DNA from: Paenibacillus lacisoli
Lineage (GTDB): Bacteria; Bacillota; Bacilli; Paenibacillales; Paenibacillaceae
DNA length: 64,000 nt
Assembly: GCF_030580655.1 (NCBI RefSeq)
Contig: NZ_JAUQTB010000004.1
Location: 206,374 to 270,373 of the forward strand
Direction of reading: 5' to 3'
The position numbers were made by a program, and so were the translations under genes. Every line of letters begins with the position of its first letter. The stretch's first letter is position 1. Below, one piece after another: positions 44,281 through 53,768 of the stretch. The notes under the pieces were generated by a model. That model saw only the letters and a list, made by a program, of their open reading frames with translations. It did no database searches and was not told where the DNA came from.

Positions 44281-44856
44281 TCAATAATAAGGCGCCATGA
44301 ACAGGTATACAACTACACCCGTGATGCTGACATACAGCCAGATCGGCATCGTCCAGCGCGCAATGCGGCGGTGCTTCTGAATCTGCATCGTCCAGCCCCA
44401 TACGACCGTAAAGAGTGCCAGCGGCACGATGACGGCTGCGAGAAAGCTGTGCGTAATTAGGATAAAGAAGTAGATCGGGCGAAGGATCCCTTCTCCCCCA
44501 TATTTCGCTGTATCCGGCGATACATAGTGGAACGTCAGGTAGGACACGAGGAACAGAAGGGTTGTCGTAAAGGCGGCAAGAATAAAAGCCTTATGAACCT
44601 TTACATTTTTGCGGATAATCGCAATCAGTGCAGCCACCAAAAAGATAAATGTGAAGCTGTTAAAGATCGCATTCAACCGTGGGAAAATCGTTAAATCAAA
44701 GCTGACTGAGCCCTGATAGCCGATCGGCGAAAAGAACAGCAGCAAAATCACCACATTCGCAATTACGGACACAGCAATGATCAAAGCGGTAAAGTTTCTA
44801 TTCGAGGTCGGAACGTAAGGCTGCTCAGCCTGCTTGTCCCTTTGGTTAGTGCTCAT
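44281..44856 (-). CDS. DUF420 membrane protein (YozB/CtaM-like)
   Basis: 191 residues with five hydrophobic segments separated by short loops. The pattern FPRLNAIFNSFTFIFLVAAL, then KVHKAFILAAF, SYLTFHY and YFFILITHSFLAA carries the conserved histidines of DUF420. Family members (B. subtilis YozB, staphylococcal CtaM) are linked to maturation of heme-copper oxidases. The start at 44856 follows GGAGGAGA. Confidence 0.82.
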   Translation of the reverse strand: MSTNQRDKQAEQPYVPTSNRNFTALIIAVSVIANVVILLLFFSPIGYQGSVSFDLTIFPRLNAIFNSFTFIFLVAALIAIIRKNVKVHKAFILAAFTTTLLFLVSYLTFHYVSPDTAKYGGEGILRPIYFFILITHSFLAAVIVPLALFTVVWGWTMQIQKHRRIARWTMPIWLYVSITGVVVYLFMAPYY

Positions 44857-45027
44857 TTCCGCAGTCTCCTCCATCATTAGCATTCTATATCAATTATATT
44901 GCTCACAATCTCCATATGGGAAGTGACAACACTTTGAACATTTAGCTTTTTCCTCATTTACCTCTATTCTGGGCAAAAGATTATCCTAGCAATCCCTCTT
45001 TTTTTTGGCTTTATATTATTATAAAAA

Positions 45028-45056
45028 ACAAAGACCTCCCTGAGGAGGCCTTGGCT
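45028..45056 (-). terminator. Terminator of the uronide cluster; adjoining gap
   Basis: CCAAGGCCTCC pairs with GGAGGTCTTTG and is followed by TTTTTT on the minus strand, about 120 bases past the GH88 stop. The rest of the 44857-45177 gap holds a short open frame with no ribosome site and nothing else I can assign. Confidence 0.7.
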
Positions 45057-45177
45057 CTCGTTGTAGGCTGATAGACAGGCAGCGGGGATTCGCCGCCAGC
45101 TCCTTCAGCATCCCACCGGTTTTATACACCCGGTCCATCTCCTTTTCCATCTCACGGATGAAAACTGCTCATTCGAA

Positions 45178-46329
45178 TTATGGCCGATCACTGCACAGCG
45201 AGGTTGTCACGCGGAACAAGCCTTGATGTCCCCGCAGCTTGGCCAGTGACTCTACATAGAAATAATCACCATAAATTATGGAATGGTTGACATACAGCTG
45301 CTCGGGATAATGAACCGTCCCGTGCGTCAGAATGCCTTCGCTATCCCCATCCCGCTGGGTATAGTCTTCATGCAGCCGCCGGACCAAATTTCGGGCTGCC
45401 GCCCCATAGTGTTCTCCCCGCGCCGAATAACGCTCCAGTTCAAGCAGTCCGCTTGCCGCAATGGCAGCGGCCGATGAATCCCATGCCTCCCGGTGCCCGG
45501 AGGGAGCCCGGAAATCCCAGCAAGGCACTGCCTCCCCGCCCAGCTCTTCCAGGAAAAAATCTGCCGTGTTCTCGGCAATCGCCAGATGTCGCAGATCACC
45601 GGTATAGCCATAAGCCAAGGCAAACCCGTGCAGGGCCCAGGACGTCCCGCGTGCCCAGGCAGAACCTGCGCCAAAGCCCTGCCCTCCATGTTCCCGCTGC
45701 ATGTTTCCGCTGGAAAGGTCAAATTCCACCACATGCCGGATGGAGCGGTCCTCGCGGACGAAAGTCTCAGCCACTGTATTGGCATGGCGGACGGCAAGGG
45801 CTGCATAACGCGGATCGCCGGTCTCCTCCGTGGCCCAGTACAGCAGCGGAAGATTCATCATGCTGTCAATGATGGCAACCCCGCGTGTGTCCATGAAGGG
45901 TGACGGAAAGTTCCAGGCACGGATAAACGCACCTGTCACATTATACCGGGCTGCCAGCAGATTCGCGGCAAGCAGTGCGCGCCGGCGGGAATCCGCATGT
46001 CCGGTCGCCCGGTAGGAAGCCACACCGCTAAGGAGCCAGATGAAACCAAGATCGTGGTCGACCTTCTCCGGATCATCCAGCACCGCGCCCAGCTGTTCTT
46101 CACAACGGGCTGCACGTTCGGCCAGCTGCAGCTCCGGATGCTCCAGATCCACCAGCCAGAGCAATCCCGGCCAAAAGCCTGCGGTCCACCATTCCGGTTC
46201 CCGTTCGTCATACCGGCCATTCAGTACTACATGCGGGAAGCCACCCCCGATCCTCCGGGCTGTTCGCAGAACAGCCGCTTCTGCTTCGCTCCAGGCGGTC
46301 TGAAGCCAGTTAGACTCTGATATGGTCAT
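45178..46329 (-). CDS. Unsaturated glucuronyl hydrolase, glycoside hydrolase family 88
   Basis: 383 residues, cytoplasmic, alpha6/alpha6 barrel. Family motifs are EWWTAGFWPGLLWL, DHDLGFIWLLSG (Asp91/Asp93) and AIIDSMMNLPLLYW (Asp155), which carry the catalytic aspartates. WARGTSWALHGFALAY and YVNHSIIYGDYFYVE are also typical. The enzyme opens the 4,5-unsaturated uronic acid left by polysaccharide lyases. Its start overlaps the preceding gene's end by 20 bases, so it is coupled to the two lyase-like genes upstream. Confidence 0.92.
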   Translation of the reverse strand: MTISESNWLQTAWSEAEAAVLRTARRIGGGFPHVVLNGRYDEREPEWWTAGFWPGLLWLVDLEHPELQLAERAARCEEQLGAVLDDPEKVDHDLGFIWLLSGVASYRATGHADSRRRALLAANLLAARYNVTGAFIRAWNFPSPFMDTRGVAIIDSMMNLPLLYWATEETGDPRYAALAVRHANTVAETFVREDRSIRHVVEFDLSSGNMQREHGGQGFGAGSAWARGTSWALHGFALAYGYTGDLRHLAIAENTADFFLEELGGEAVPCWDFRAPSGHREAWDSSAAAIAASGLLELERYSARGEHYGAAARNLVRRLHEDYTQRDGDSEGILTHGTVHYPEQLYVNHSIIYGDYFYVESLAKLRGHQGLFRVTTSLCSDRP

Positions 46330-48373
46330 GGTTATTGCCGCTCCCTTCTCCTCTTGCTGCTGTCTCGGATATGCCTTCTCCGGCCGTTTGCCGCCCGTTT
46401 TGATCCAGGGTAATCACGAAGGATATTTCCCGGTGATCCGGCGCTTCCAGACGAATTCCTTTTAACCATCCGTTGCGGGAGGCCACCTGATTCAGAAGCG
46501 GCGGTTCCGTCAACCGGGTTCCCGCTGCTGCTGTGATGACCAGTGCAGCACCGCCATAACGGACAGAGGCCCGATCCTCTCCCACCGCGATCTCACTGTG
46601 CTCCCTGCCGTCATAAGCGAAGAGCGGCAGAAGCGCTCCCGTCTTCTCCACGTCTCCCTTCAGCCGGTAGGTCACCTGAATATGGCCCGGCCGCTGGCAG
46701 AAGCGGGCACTCACCTGCGATACCCCGGCAAAGCTGCCGCTCCAGCTTACTTCCCATTCGGCACAACCCGCAGCGGCGGACAGGAGCCGGACTTCTGCCG
46801 TGCCGCCCCCATCAGCCGGGTCGATGCCGATATCCCGGTCGAACGGCTGGCTGCCCCGGATTCCCTCTGACAGGCTGTGCCAGGTCCCATCCAGTGTCAT
46901 CCAGGCCGGACTGTAGCTTAGGGGAAAGGTCTCCCCCTCGGCGAAGCCGGTAAATCCGCGGTCCAGATGCCCGCCCGCGGAAGGACCGATCAACGCCGGC
47001 AGGCCGGCGCGTTGAATACGGACGATGCCGGGAATATTATACGGGTCGTTCAGCGAAGTCTGAACGACCACCTGCTGTCCCGGCACCTGGGCGACGACGG
47101 TCTGGAACCAGCCGTCCGTCACCAGAACCCGGCTGCCCGCTTCAGCCGGCACCGGCATCTCCGGCGGCAGAGCCAGTCGCTCCTCGTGGAGGAGCGCATA
47201 GGCCAAGGCAGCCGCCGTCCAGAGGTTGTAGCAGGTATGATTGGTGTATACCTCATACCCATGGCGGTCTGCCGGGCGGTAGTAGTTGCGGACGATGTGG
47301 AGCGATCCGTCCGCATCACGCCAGCGGTCCACCGCCGCCCAGCAGAGGTTGGCTGCCCGCCGGAATGCGCCGGCCAGCACCGTCTCGCCCGCAGCCTGTG
47401 CCTGCTGCGCCTGGTCTGTGAAGACGAAGGCCGCGGCGCCTTCGTTCCACTGGTGCTGGGAGCTGCGGCCGCGCGGCGGCAGCTCCCCGAGCGGCGAGAG
47501 CGTCAACAGCGAGCTCAGCGCGCCCTGGCGCAGGCTGCGGCGCAGCTCCTGCGCGGCCGCTCCGCCGTAGCCGGCTGCGCACATCACGCCCAGGTGATAG
47601 CGGGTGACGATGTCATAGGCGAACGGAGAATTCGGGAGATGCAGCGGACCGTCCTGGTAGAAACCGAGCGGAGTGAACCGCGGCAGGTGATACAACTGCA
47701 GATATTCATCCATCCAGCTGCTCTCTGAAGCCAGTCCTTCCCGAAATCTCAAGTACTCGCCCGAAATCATAATCGCGTTCCAGTTGATCATCCGATTTGG
47801 ATTGTTCTGCCTGCGCATCGTGAATACATAATCGTCTTCCGGTTGAATCTGGGACAATGCTTTCCGCCAGACAGCAGCCTGCCCCGGCAGCCTGGGGCTC
47901 AGCAGGCGATACGCCCCCATGATCAGCACCGGGAAGAAGTCCGGGTGCGAATCGGGAGCCTGCCCGCTCGTCAGCAGTCTGATGCTGTGAGAGAGCGCCT
48001 TCTCTGCTGAGGGCAGCAGTTCTTCATAACCGTGATGTACCAGCACCGCTGCTGCCAGTGCATATCCCGGTGTGGAATAATAGCGCTCGGCTGCGGAGTA
48101 AGGATCAATGATTGCCCCCAGCTCGTCCTGGTAAACCGAATACGCCGTCACCAGATTCAAAAGCAGATCCAGCTTACGTTCCCCGCTCCAGCCGGTAGGC
48201 TCAAAGCTGCCGGACTCTGTATCCGCAGCAGCGGTATGGATGTAATCTTCCAGCATCTCTCTCCAGGGATAAGCTTCCGGCACAAACGGACTGCCCTGAG
48301 CCTGTTGATCCCTTGCTTGGTGATCTACCTGTCTTTCGCCGATACCATGCCTGTTCGATCCCGCTTGATTCAT
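46310..48373 (-). CDS. Uncharacterised 687-residue protein, lyase-like two-domain layout
   Basis: No family recognised with certainty. The first about 400 residues are rich in alpha-helical, aromatic segments (SGERKLDLLLNLVTAY, NNPNRMINWNAIMISGEYLR, FYQDGPLHLPNSPFAYDIVT), as in alpha/alpha toroids of polysaccharide lyases. The rest looks like beta-sandwich (FTGFAEGETFPLSYSPAWMT, HIQVTYRLKGDVE). There is no signal peptide; the N-terminal 30 residues are polar and low-complexity. It sits between a heparinase-like gene and GH88 in one operon, so it is likely a lyase or hydrolase for the same uronic-acid glycan. The start at 48373 has GGAG 8 bases upstream. Confidence 0.7.
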   Translation of the reverse strand: MNQAGSNRHGIGERQVDHQARDQQAQGSPFVPEAYPWREMLEDYIHTAAADTESGSFEPTGWSGERKLDLLLNLVTAYSVYQDELGAIIDPYSAAERYYSTPGYALAAAVLVHHGYEELLPSAEKALSHSIRLLTSGQAPDSHPDFFPVLIMGAYRLLSPRLPGQAAVWRKALSQIQPEDDYVFTMRRQNNPNRMINWNAIMISGEYLRFREGLASESSWMDEYLQLYHLPRFTPLGFYQDGPLHLPNSPFAYDIVTRYHLGVMCAAGYGGAAAQELRRSLRQGALSSLLTLSPLGELPPRGRSSQHQWNEGAAAFVFTDQAQQAQAAGETVLAGAFRRAANLCWAAVDRWRDADGSLHIVRNYYRPADRHGYEVYTNHTCYNLWTAAALAYALLHEERLALPPEMPVPAEAGSRVLVTDGWFQTVVAQVPGQQVVVQTSLNDPYNIPGIVRIQRAGLPALIGPSAGGHLDRGFTGFAEGETFPLSYSPAWMTLDGTWHSLSEGIRGSQPFDRDIGIDPADGGGTAEVRLLSAAAGCAEWEVSWSGSFAGVSQVSARFCQRPGHIQVTYRLKGDVEKTGALLPLFAYDGREHSEIAVGEDRASVRYGGAALVITAAAGTRLTEPPLLNQVASRNGWLKGIRLEAPDHREISFVITLDQNGRQTAGEGISETAARGEGSGNNHDHIRV

Positions 48374-48423
48374 ATCCTTCACTCCATTTCATATGAATGG
48401 TTGATGCGCTGCGATGAACCTCG

Positions 48424-50361
48424 TCACCCCCGGCGGCTGCGGCTGATTCTCCGTTCCGGCTGGCGGCTGTGCTGCCTCTGACGGGCCTCGGCCGGTTTGT
48501 TGCTATGGTATCCAGACAATATCAAACGGAGCTCGCACAGGCAGGCTTCGAGACCTGCGGATCCCTTCCGCTCCTGCTTCTTGTCCTGCAGCAGCAGTTT
48601 CGTACGATATACCGTCATCGGAGATCCGTCATGTGCCGAGGTGACGCACTCCTCCACAGAAACTGCCCATTGATCCCTGGGATAGTTAAGAGTTAGGTAT
48701 GCATTCTTCCCGTTCCAGATTAGTCTGCCTGCTTCTTCAGCAGGACGGATCAGACTGATCAGCCGTTCCTCCACCTGGCCTGGAGCCGTGCCAAACTCGA
48801 ATCGGTCCTGCAGGAGAAGCTGAGCCTGCCCTTCTCCCTGCTTCCACTCCAGGCGACGATGGTATCGCTGCAGGTCTGCCTCGACCGGATACGCGGAGGT
48901 CAGGTCCAGCTCCATGACAGCCTCGTTCCTCTGGATGGATACTTCGACGACCCGGGCTGCAGCCGTATGGCCGCTTCGCTGTGCAACGCCGTTAATCAAT
49001 GGCACGGAATGCCCTTCCGAAGAGATCTGAAGAATAGCATCCCGTCCATCTGCAAAATAGTCCTTCGAGTATTCCCCGGCGCCCAGATCTACCAGCAGAT
49101 TTTCCCCGCCGCCATGCAGGATAAAATGTCCCAAATCATTATGGTTGTGAAACTCGCCATTATGGCCGCCCTTGGCGGCAAACGCCAGTACAGGCATTAT
49201 CGGCTGGTCCCTCTCAGCGTACCGGCAGACCAGCCAGGACAGGTCAGCGAGATAATCCGCCTTATGCGGCTCGCCGCCATTGGAAGACGGGCGGCTCCAC
49301 AGCAGATTGCGCAGAAGATGTGCCCAGCGGCGGCACGGATCTTGCCTGTAGCGGGGAAGATCCAGCGGGACTGATGTGAGTCTGTCATCCAGCTCCGCCA
49401 GCCGGCTCAGCAGCCCCGAAGGTACAATTTCGTGATCCGAGCTGTCGGAATAGTTAACGTAAGTTCCTCGGGAGAGATGGATATGGTCCGGGAAGAGAGC
49501 GATGGTCCGGACCTTGGCCGTGTCCAGAAGATCTATGCGCCCGGAACTGAACGTATGCAGCAGATCTGCAAAATATACAAAATAGCCAAATCCGTACACC
49601 CAATAACCCAGCCCTTCCGAACAGCCTCCGTCCTCGGCATAGCCTTGCAGGAAAGAGGTCATCACTTCAGCCATTCGGGCGGCTGACTTGCTGCGCATCT
49701 TGTTCCCGTCCATCAGGAGCAGGGCCGCTATGCCACAGCCGGACCCGCATACCGCAGCCCAGTTATGACAGGCCGTCAGCCAGCCAAAGGAATCCCCACG
49801 CTCAAAGACAGGTGTCAGCACGCGCCGCTGAACTTCCTCCCGGATCCGGTCAGCCAGCACCGGATTTAGGGCATCTCCCAGCAGCAAAACAACCTCGGCT
49901 AGCATTCCCGCTGTTTCTGAAGCAAACAGATCCACCTCTTCCCAAGCGGGTCTGACCTGCTTATCCTGTGGAAGATGGGCAGGCAAACACCAGGTATATT
50001 CCCCGCAGATTTCCCACAGCATGTCTTCCAGCACAGCGATCCGTTCGAAGGCCGGGTCAACGACCGCCTGCAGGACGGAGGCACACAGCCTTCCCCGCCG
50101 TTCAAAATAAACCTGTTCATATTCGAGGCGGCCGCCGCTCTCCGCATATTGGCGGAACAAGCCAAAAGACAGAACGGGCAGCGGTTCACTGCCAGCTGCA
50201 GCCGCTATCTCTTCCAGCTCATTCCATAGCGTACTGAACACGGGGTTTTTATGGGTCTTTCTGAGCCGGGACCTCCAACTTGCACCTAATTCCTCTTTCG
50301 CCTTTTCAAAGAATGAGCCGCTTAATAATCCATCCGTCCACTGCCCGTTCACCGCTTCCAT
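48424..50361 (-). CDS. Heparinase II/III-family protein
   Basis: 645 residues. The N-terminal toroid includes WLTACHNWAAVCGSG and GGCSEGLGYWVYGFGYFVYF (catalytic Tyr region). The C-terminal domain opens with the Hepar_II_III signature KGGHNGEFHNHNDLGHFILH and GGENLLVDLGAGEY. Such enzymes cleave uronic-acid polysaccharides by beta-elimination. No signal peptide is seen, so it would act on imported oligosaccharides. The start at 50361 follows GGGAGG. It is the first gene of the uronide cluster. Confidence 0.85.
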   Translation of the reverse strand: MEAVNGQWTDGLLSGSFFEKAKEELGASWRSRLRKTHKNPVFSTLWNELEEIAAAAGSEPLPVLSFGLFRQYAESGGRLEYEQVYFERRGRLCASVLQAVVDPAFERIAVLEDMLWEICGEYTWCLPAHLPQDKQVRPAWEEVDLFASETAGMLAEVVLLLGDALNPVLADRIREEVQRRVLTPVFERGDSFGWLTACHNWAAVCGSGCGIAALLLMDGNKMRSKSAARMAEVMTSFLQGYAEDGGCSEGLGYWVYGFGYFVYFADLLHTFSSGRIDLLDTAKVRTIALFPDHIHLSRGTYVNYSDSSDHEIVPSGLLSRLAELDDRLTSVPLDLPRYRQDPCRRWAHLLRNLLWSRPSSNGGEPHKADYLADLSWLVCRYAERDQPIMPVLAFAAKGGHNGEFHNHNDLGHFILHGGGENLLVDLGAGEYSKDYFADGRDAILQISSEGHSVPLINGVAQRSGHTAAARVVEVSIQRNEAVMELDLTSAYPVEADLQRYHRRLEWKQGEGQAQLLLQDRFEFGTAPGQVEERLISLIRPAEEAGRLIWNGKNAYLTLNYPRDQWAVSVEECVTSAHDGSPMTVYRTKLLLQDKKQERKGSAGLEACLCELRLILSGYHSNKPAEARQRQHSRQPERRISRSRRG

Positions 50362-50488
50362 ATCCAACCTCCCTAATCCGCCGTTTTCGAACGTGACATC
50401 CTCATTTCAGTTTCATCCATCCCATGATTGAGTTCATTGTAATCAATTCCGCAAGTGGATGTAAGGGGTTTCATTATAGAATAAAATA

Positions 50489-50521
50489 AAAAAACGCCAT
50501 GCCTTATTCAGGCATAACGTT
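50489..50521 (-). terminator. Intrinsic terminator of the small gene 50549-50734
   Basis: AACG-TTATGCCT pairs with AGGCATGG-CGTT, followed by TTTTTTT on the minus strand. Confidence 0.8.
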
Positions 50522-50548
50522 CTTATGTGAGCTTCGTAATGGAAGCCA

Positions 50549-50734
50549 TTAGCTGGTTTTTTGGTGAAGCTCAATGAGATCCTGCTGATTCCGCAGCGAG
50601 AGATGAAAATGAATGCTGGCCATCAGTTGGAGATCATTGCTTTTCTTCGCTTCCTGGATTCGTTTCTTCTTCTCCTGCTCGGAACTGCGCAGAAAGTCAG
50701 TCATCCACAGCGAGCCTCTTGTACCGTAATCCAT
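50549..50734 (-). CDS. Small conserved-type protein of unknown function
   Basis: 61 residues; ATG at 50734 follows GGAGGAG by 5 bases, and a terminator follows the stop, so it is a complete independent gene. The protein is charged and helical (SSEQEKKKRIQEAKKSNDLQ), with no membrane segment or known motif. I cannot assign a function. Only intergenic sequence without clear signals lies between it and the histidine kinase stop at 50932. Confidence 0.6.
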   Translation of the reverse strand: MDYGTRGSLWMTDFLRSSEQEKKKRIQEAKKSNDLQLMASIHFHLSLRNQQDLIELHQKTS

Positions 50735-50931
50735 ATGAACTCCTCCTTTGGTTGAACGCATTGCGGTTCATTGCTGTAGGAGCATACACTCTTCCTAACA
50801 TCAGCGGGACAAGTTGTCTCTGCTCCTTGCTGATATATTCTATTATATACCATTCTCGTTAATAGATGCTTGGAATCAGCTTAAAATCAGGTTAAATTTT
50901 GCTTATATTTATGTTTTCCGGCGATATATGG

Positions 50932-53577
50932 TTAAACCGATTCCCCCAGCATGCCGCACGGGAGCGTAAAATGAAAGGAGGAGCCTTCATTTTCTTCGCT
51001 CTCCATACCGATGACACCGTCCATCAGCTCAACGAGCTTCTTGCAGATGGAGAGACCTAGGCCGGTCCCGCCATATTTCCGGTTCAAACCGTGATTCAGC
51101 TGGGAAAAGGATTGAAAGAGCTGTTCCTGCTTGTCCTTCGGAATGCCGATCCCTGTATCGCGCACACTCCATTTTAGAACGCAAGTCTCCTCCCTGCTTA
51201 TTGCAAGCTGCTCCAACACCACCTGTACATGTCCGGCTTCGGTAAATTTGATCGCATTACTCACCAGATTGACCAGAATTTGACGGATTCTCGCTCCATC
51301 CGTGATGACCAGCTCAGGAATTTGCTCGTCGATCTGTGAAGTTAATGATATGCCTTTCTCTGCCGCCTTTGGTGCGAAAAGCTCCAGCACATGGGCCAGC
51401 ACAGACCGGAGCTCGACTGGCTCCTGTGAGATTTCCATTTTGCCTGACTCGATCTTGCTGAAATCGAGCACTTCGTTCAGGATATGGAGCAGCGATTCAC
51501 TACTGTCATTGATGACCGTGGCGTAAGCCCGCTGTTCCTCATCCAGCGGTGTATCCAGCAGCAGACTCAACATGCCGAGCATCCCGTTCATGGGGGTGCG
51601 CAGCTCATGGCTGAGTACAGCCAAAAATTCCGATTTGGCCCGATCCGCCCGCTCAGCTGATTCCTTGGCCCGCAGGATGGCTTTCTCATTCGTAATATCG
51701 TGAAAGACGATGACTGCACCCATCAATTTGTCTTGGTCATACAGCGGCGTAACCCGATAGGATACCAGGAAGCTTGAACCGTCTTTTCTCCAGAAAACAG
51801 CTTCCCGGTACTCATCTAGTACGTTCTGCTCCCATATAGCTGAAGAAACGGCATCCTGGGCTGTCAGAGGCTTGCTGCCAAGATACAGCTGATCAATCAT
51901 ATTCCAGTAAGGCTCACCAGCGAACTCTCCAACCTCGATACCCAGCATACGTGCACCCGCCGGATTAATGAACATCGCCTTTCCCTCTCCATTCATTCCG
52001 AAGATCCCTTCAGACACCGAATTAAGAATCAGGGTATGCTCATAGCTGAGCTGCTGGATCTGCTCAACATATTCTTTCTGATTCGTAACATCACTGGCGA
52101 TACCGTATACGCCAACAATTTTGCCTTCCACTACAATCGGCAGATTTACCATACTCACCTGCACTTCATGTCCGCAGCGGTGAACCCATACGGATTCATG
52201 GGCTGATGCATGGCCTTCCAGAGCCTGCTCGAACCACTGCCGAGCATCTGCCCGCTGATCAGGATGCACAACGTCCAGCAGATCCCTGCCCGCCAGTTCC
52301 TCCTTGGAATGGCCTGTCAGCTGCTCCATGGCATGATTGGATGACTGAATATGCCCTTGCAAGTCCAGGGAGTATACACCCGCCGGATGATATTCAAACA
52401 AAGAACGGTACATCTGCTCACTTTTGCTGAGGCGAAGTTCCATCCGGCGGTAATCTGTTGTATCCTGAATCATTCCGATTAGATAAATCGGTTTTCCTTC
52501 CATATCACGCTGAATTTCCCACTGGCTAAGAATATCCCGGATTTCACCATCCGGCAGAATGATTCGGTATGCAATCTGGGACCGCTCGCCGGATTGCAAT
52601 CCTCTGACTGCTTTCATAATCGCTTCATTAACCGCCTGCAGGTCATCCGGATGAACGTATTTCACGAACATACTCTCATCCGGATGGCTGGATTCAAGGG
52701 TATACCTGAAAATTCTGCGGGTCTCTTCCGAGAACAGCAGCTCACCCTTGACCAGGTCCCAGCTCCAGGAGCCTATATGGGCAATCCGCTGCGCCTCAGC
52801 CAATATATCCTCTGTATGCTTCCGCTCAGTCACATCGCGTCCCAGCGTTATGACTTTAGCCGGTTCGCCCTGATCGTTATAGACGATTTCTACCATGATC
52901 TCCAGCCATAGATAATGACCATCCTTATGCCGAACACGCCGCAGCATAGCCTTATCCCCAAGCTGGAGCTTCGCATCCGGCTCGTAGCTGTCCAGTTCCT
53001 CAGGATGATAATAGAGCTGCTGGTTGGTACCCACCATCTCTTCCGGTGTCCAGCCCAGCAGCTTCTTGATAGACGGGGATATGTAGATTATGGTCCCTTC
53101 CGGCGTTGTATAGGAGAAAATGTCGTTACGGTTCTCGGTCATCAGCTTGTACATTTCCCGGCTCTCCGATACTTGTTCCTGTGCTTGCTTCTTGTTCGTA
53201 ATATCCGCGGCTTGAACGATCACATAGTTGGGCTCGCCGTTCTCCTCGTTCCGGATCAGGGAAAGATGCACCGACACCCAAATCGTATTCCCCTCACGAT
53301 GAATATAACGCTTTTCATAAGTGATGTGCTGCTGAGCAGGTCCGTACAGTCTGGATCCCATCTCTTCTACATACTGAATTTCCTTATCTTCAGGATGTGT
53401 AAACTCCAGATAGGAGCGATTCAGCATTTCCGCTTCCGTGTAACCCAGCATATCGCAGAAGGCAGGGTTCATCTTAAGCCAAACACCCTGATCAGGAGAA
53501 GCAATGGCTATACCGATCGGAGCCAGTGTATAAATATGCTCATAAATCTTAGAAGAATCTTCCGAGTGGTGAAGCAT
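50932..53577 (-). CDS. Soluble histidine kinase with five PAS domains
   Basis: 881 residues without membrane segments. Five PAS/PAC units follow one another: about 10-130, 140-250, 265-375, 385-505 and 510-630, each with N-x-A or a related motif such as [19 protein letters not shown] and [11 protein letters not shown]. HisKA follows with phospho-His in [15 protein letters not shown], then the ATPase motifs [23 protein letters not shown] and [13 protein letters not shown]. There is no receiver domain and no regulator gene adjacent, so it is an orphan. In Bacillales such orphans often feed the Spo0A phosphorelay. The start at 53577 follows AAGGAGG. Confidence 0.87.
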   Translation of the reverse strand: MLHHSEDSSKIYEHIYTLAPIGIAIASPDQGVWLKMNPAFCDMLGYTEAEMLNRSYLEFTHPEDKEIQYVEEMGSRLYGPAQQHITYEKRYIHREGNTIWVSVHLSLIRNEENGEPNYVIVQAADITNKKQAQEQVSESREMYKLMTENRNDIFSYTTPEGTIIYISPSIKKLLGWTPEEMVGTNQQLYYHPEELDSYEPDAKLQLGDKAMLRRVRHKDGHYLWLEIMVEIVYNDQGEPAKVITLGRDVTERKHTEDILAEAQRIAHIGSWSWDLVKGELLFSEETRRIFRYTLESSHPDESMFVKYVHPDDLQAVNEAIMKAVRGLQSGERSQIAYRIILPDGEIRDILSQWEIQRDMEGKPIYLIGMIQDTTDYRRMELRLSKSEQMYRSLFEYHPAGVYSLDLQGHIQSSNHAMEQLTGHSKEELAGRDLLDVVHPDQRADARQWFEQALEGHASAHESVWVHRCGHEVQVSMVNLPIVVEGKIVGVYGIASDVTNQKEYVEQIQQLSYEHTLILNSVSEGIFGMNGEGKAMFINPAGARMLGIEVGEFAGEPYWNMIDQLYLGSKPLTAQDAVSSAIWEQNVLDEYREAVFWRKDGSSFLVSYRVTPLYDQDKLMGAVIVFHDITNEKAILRAKESAERADRAKSEFLAVLSHELRTPMNGMLGMLSLLLDTPLDEEQRAYATVINDSSESLLHILNEVLDFSKIESGKMEISQEPVELRSVLAHVLELFAPKAAEKGISLTSQIDEQIPELVITDGARIRQILVNLVSNAIKFTEAGHVQVVLEQLAISREETCVLKWSVRDTGIGIPKDKQEQLFQSFSQLNHGLNRKYGGTGLGLSICKKLVELMDGVIGMESEENEGSSFHFTLPCGMLGESV

Positions 53578-53690
53578 GATCTTCCTCCTTCTTTTCTGCT
53601 GTTTCCGGCATGGGTATCTTAAGATCAATTTATCACGAATTCAGATTCAAGCCTATACAAAAAAACTGCCGGGAGCTCCTTGAAAAACAA

Positions 53691-53717
53691 AAAAGCACCG
53701 GCTGAAGACCGATGCTT
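53691..53717 (-). terminator. Intrinsic terminator after the uronate dehydrogenase-like gene
   Basis: AAGCATCGG pairs with CCGGTGCTT and is followed by TTTTG on the minus strand. Confidence 0.7.
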
Positions 53718-53768
53718 CCATACTTTTCAGTTTCTATCATTTTCGCTGGTAAGGTTATACAAAAGCTG

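Noticed and set aside
45019..45150. 43-codon minus-strand ORF after GH88
   Set aside because: No ribosome site, and its 3' half runs through the transcription terminator, so it is unlikely to be a gene.
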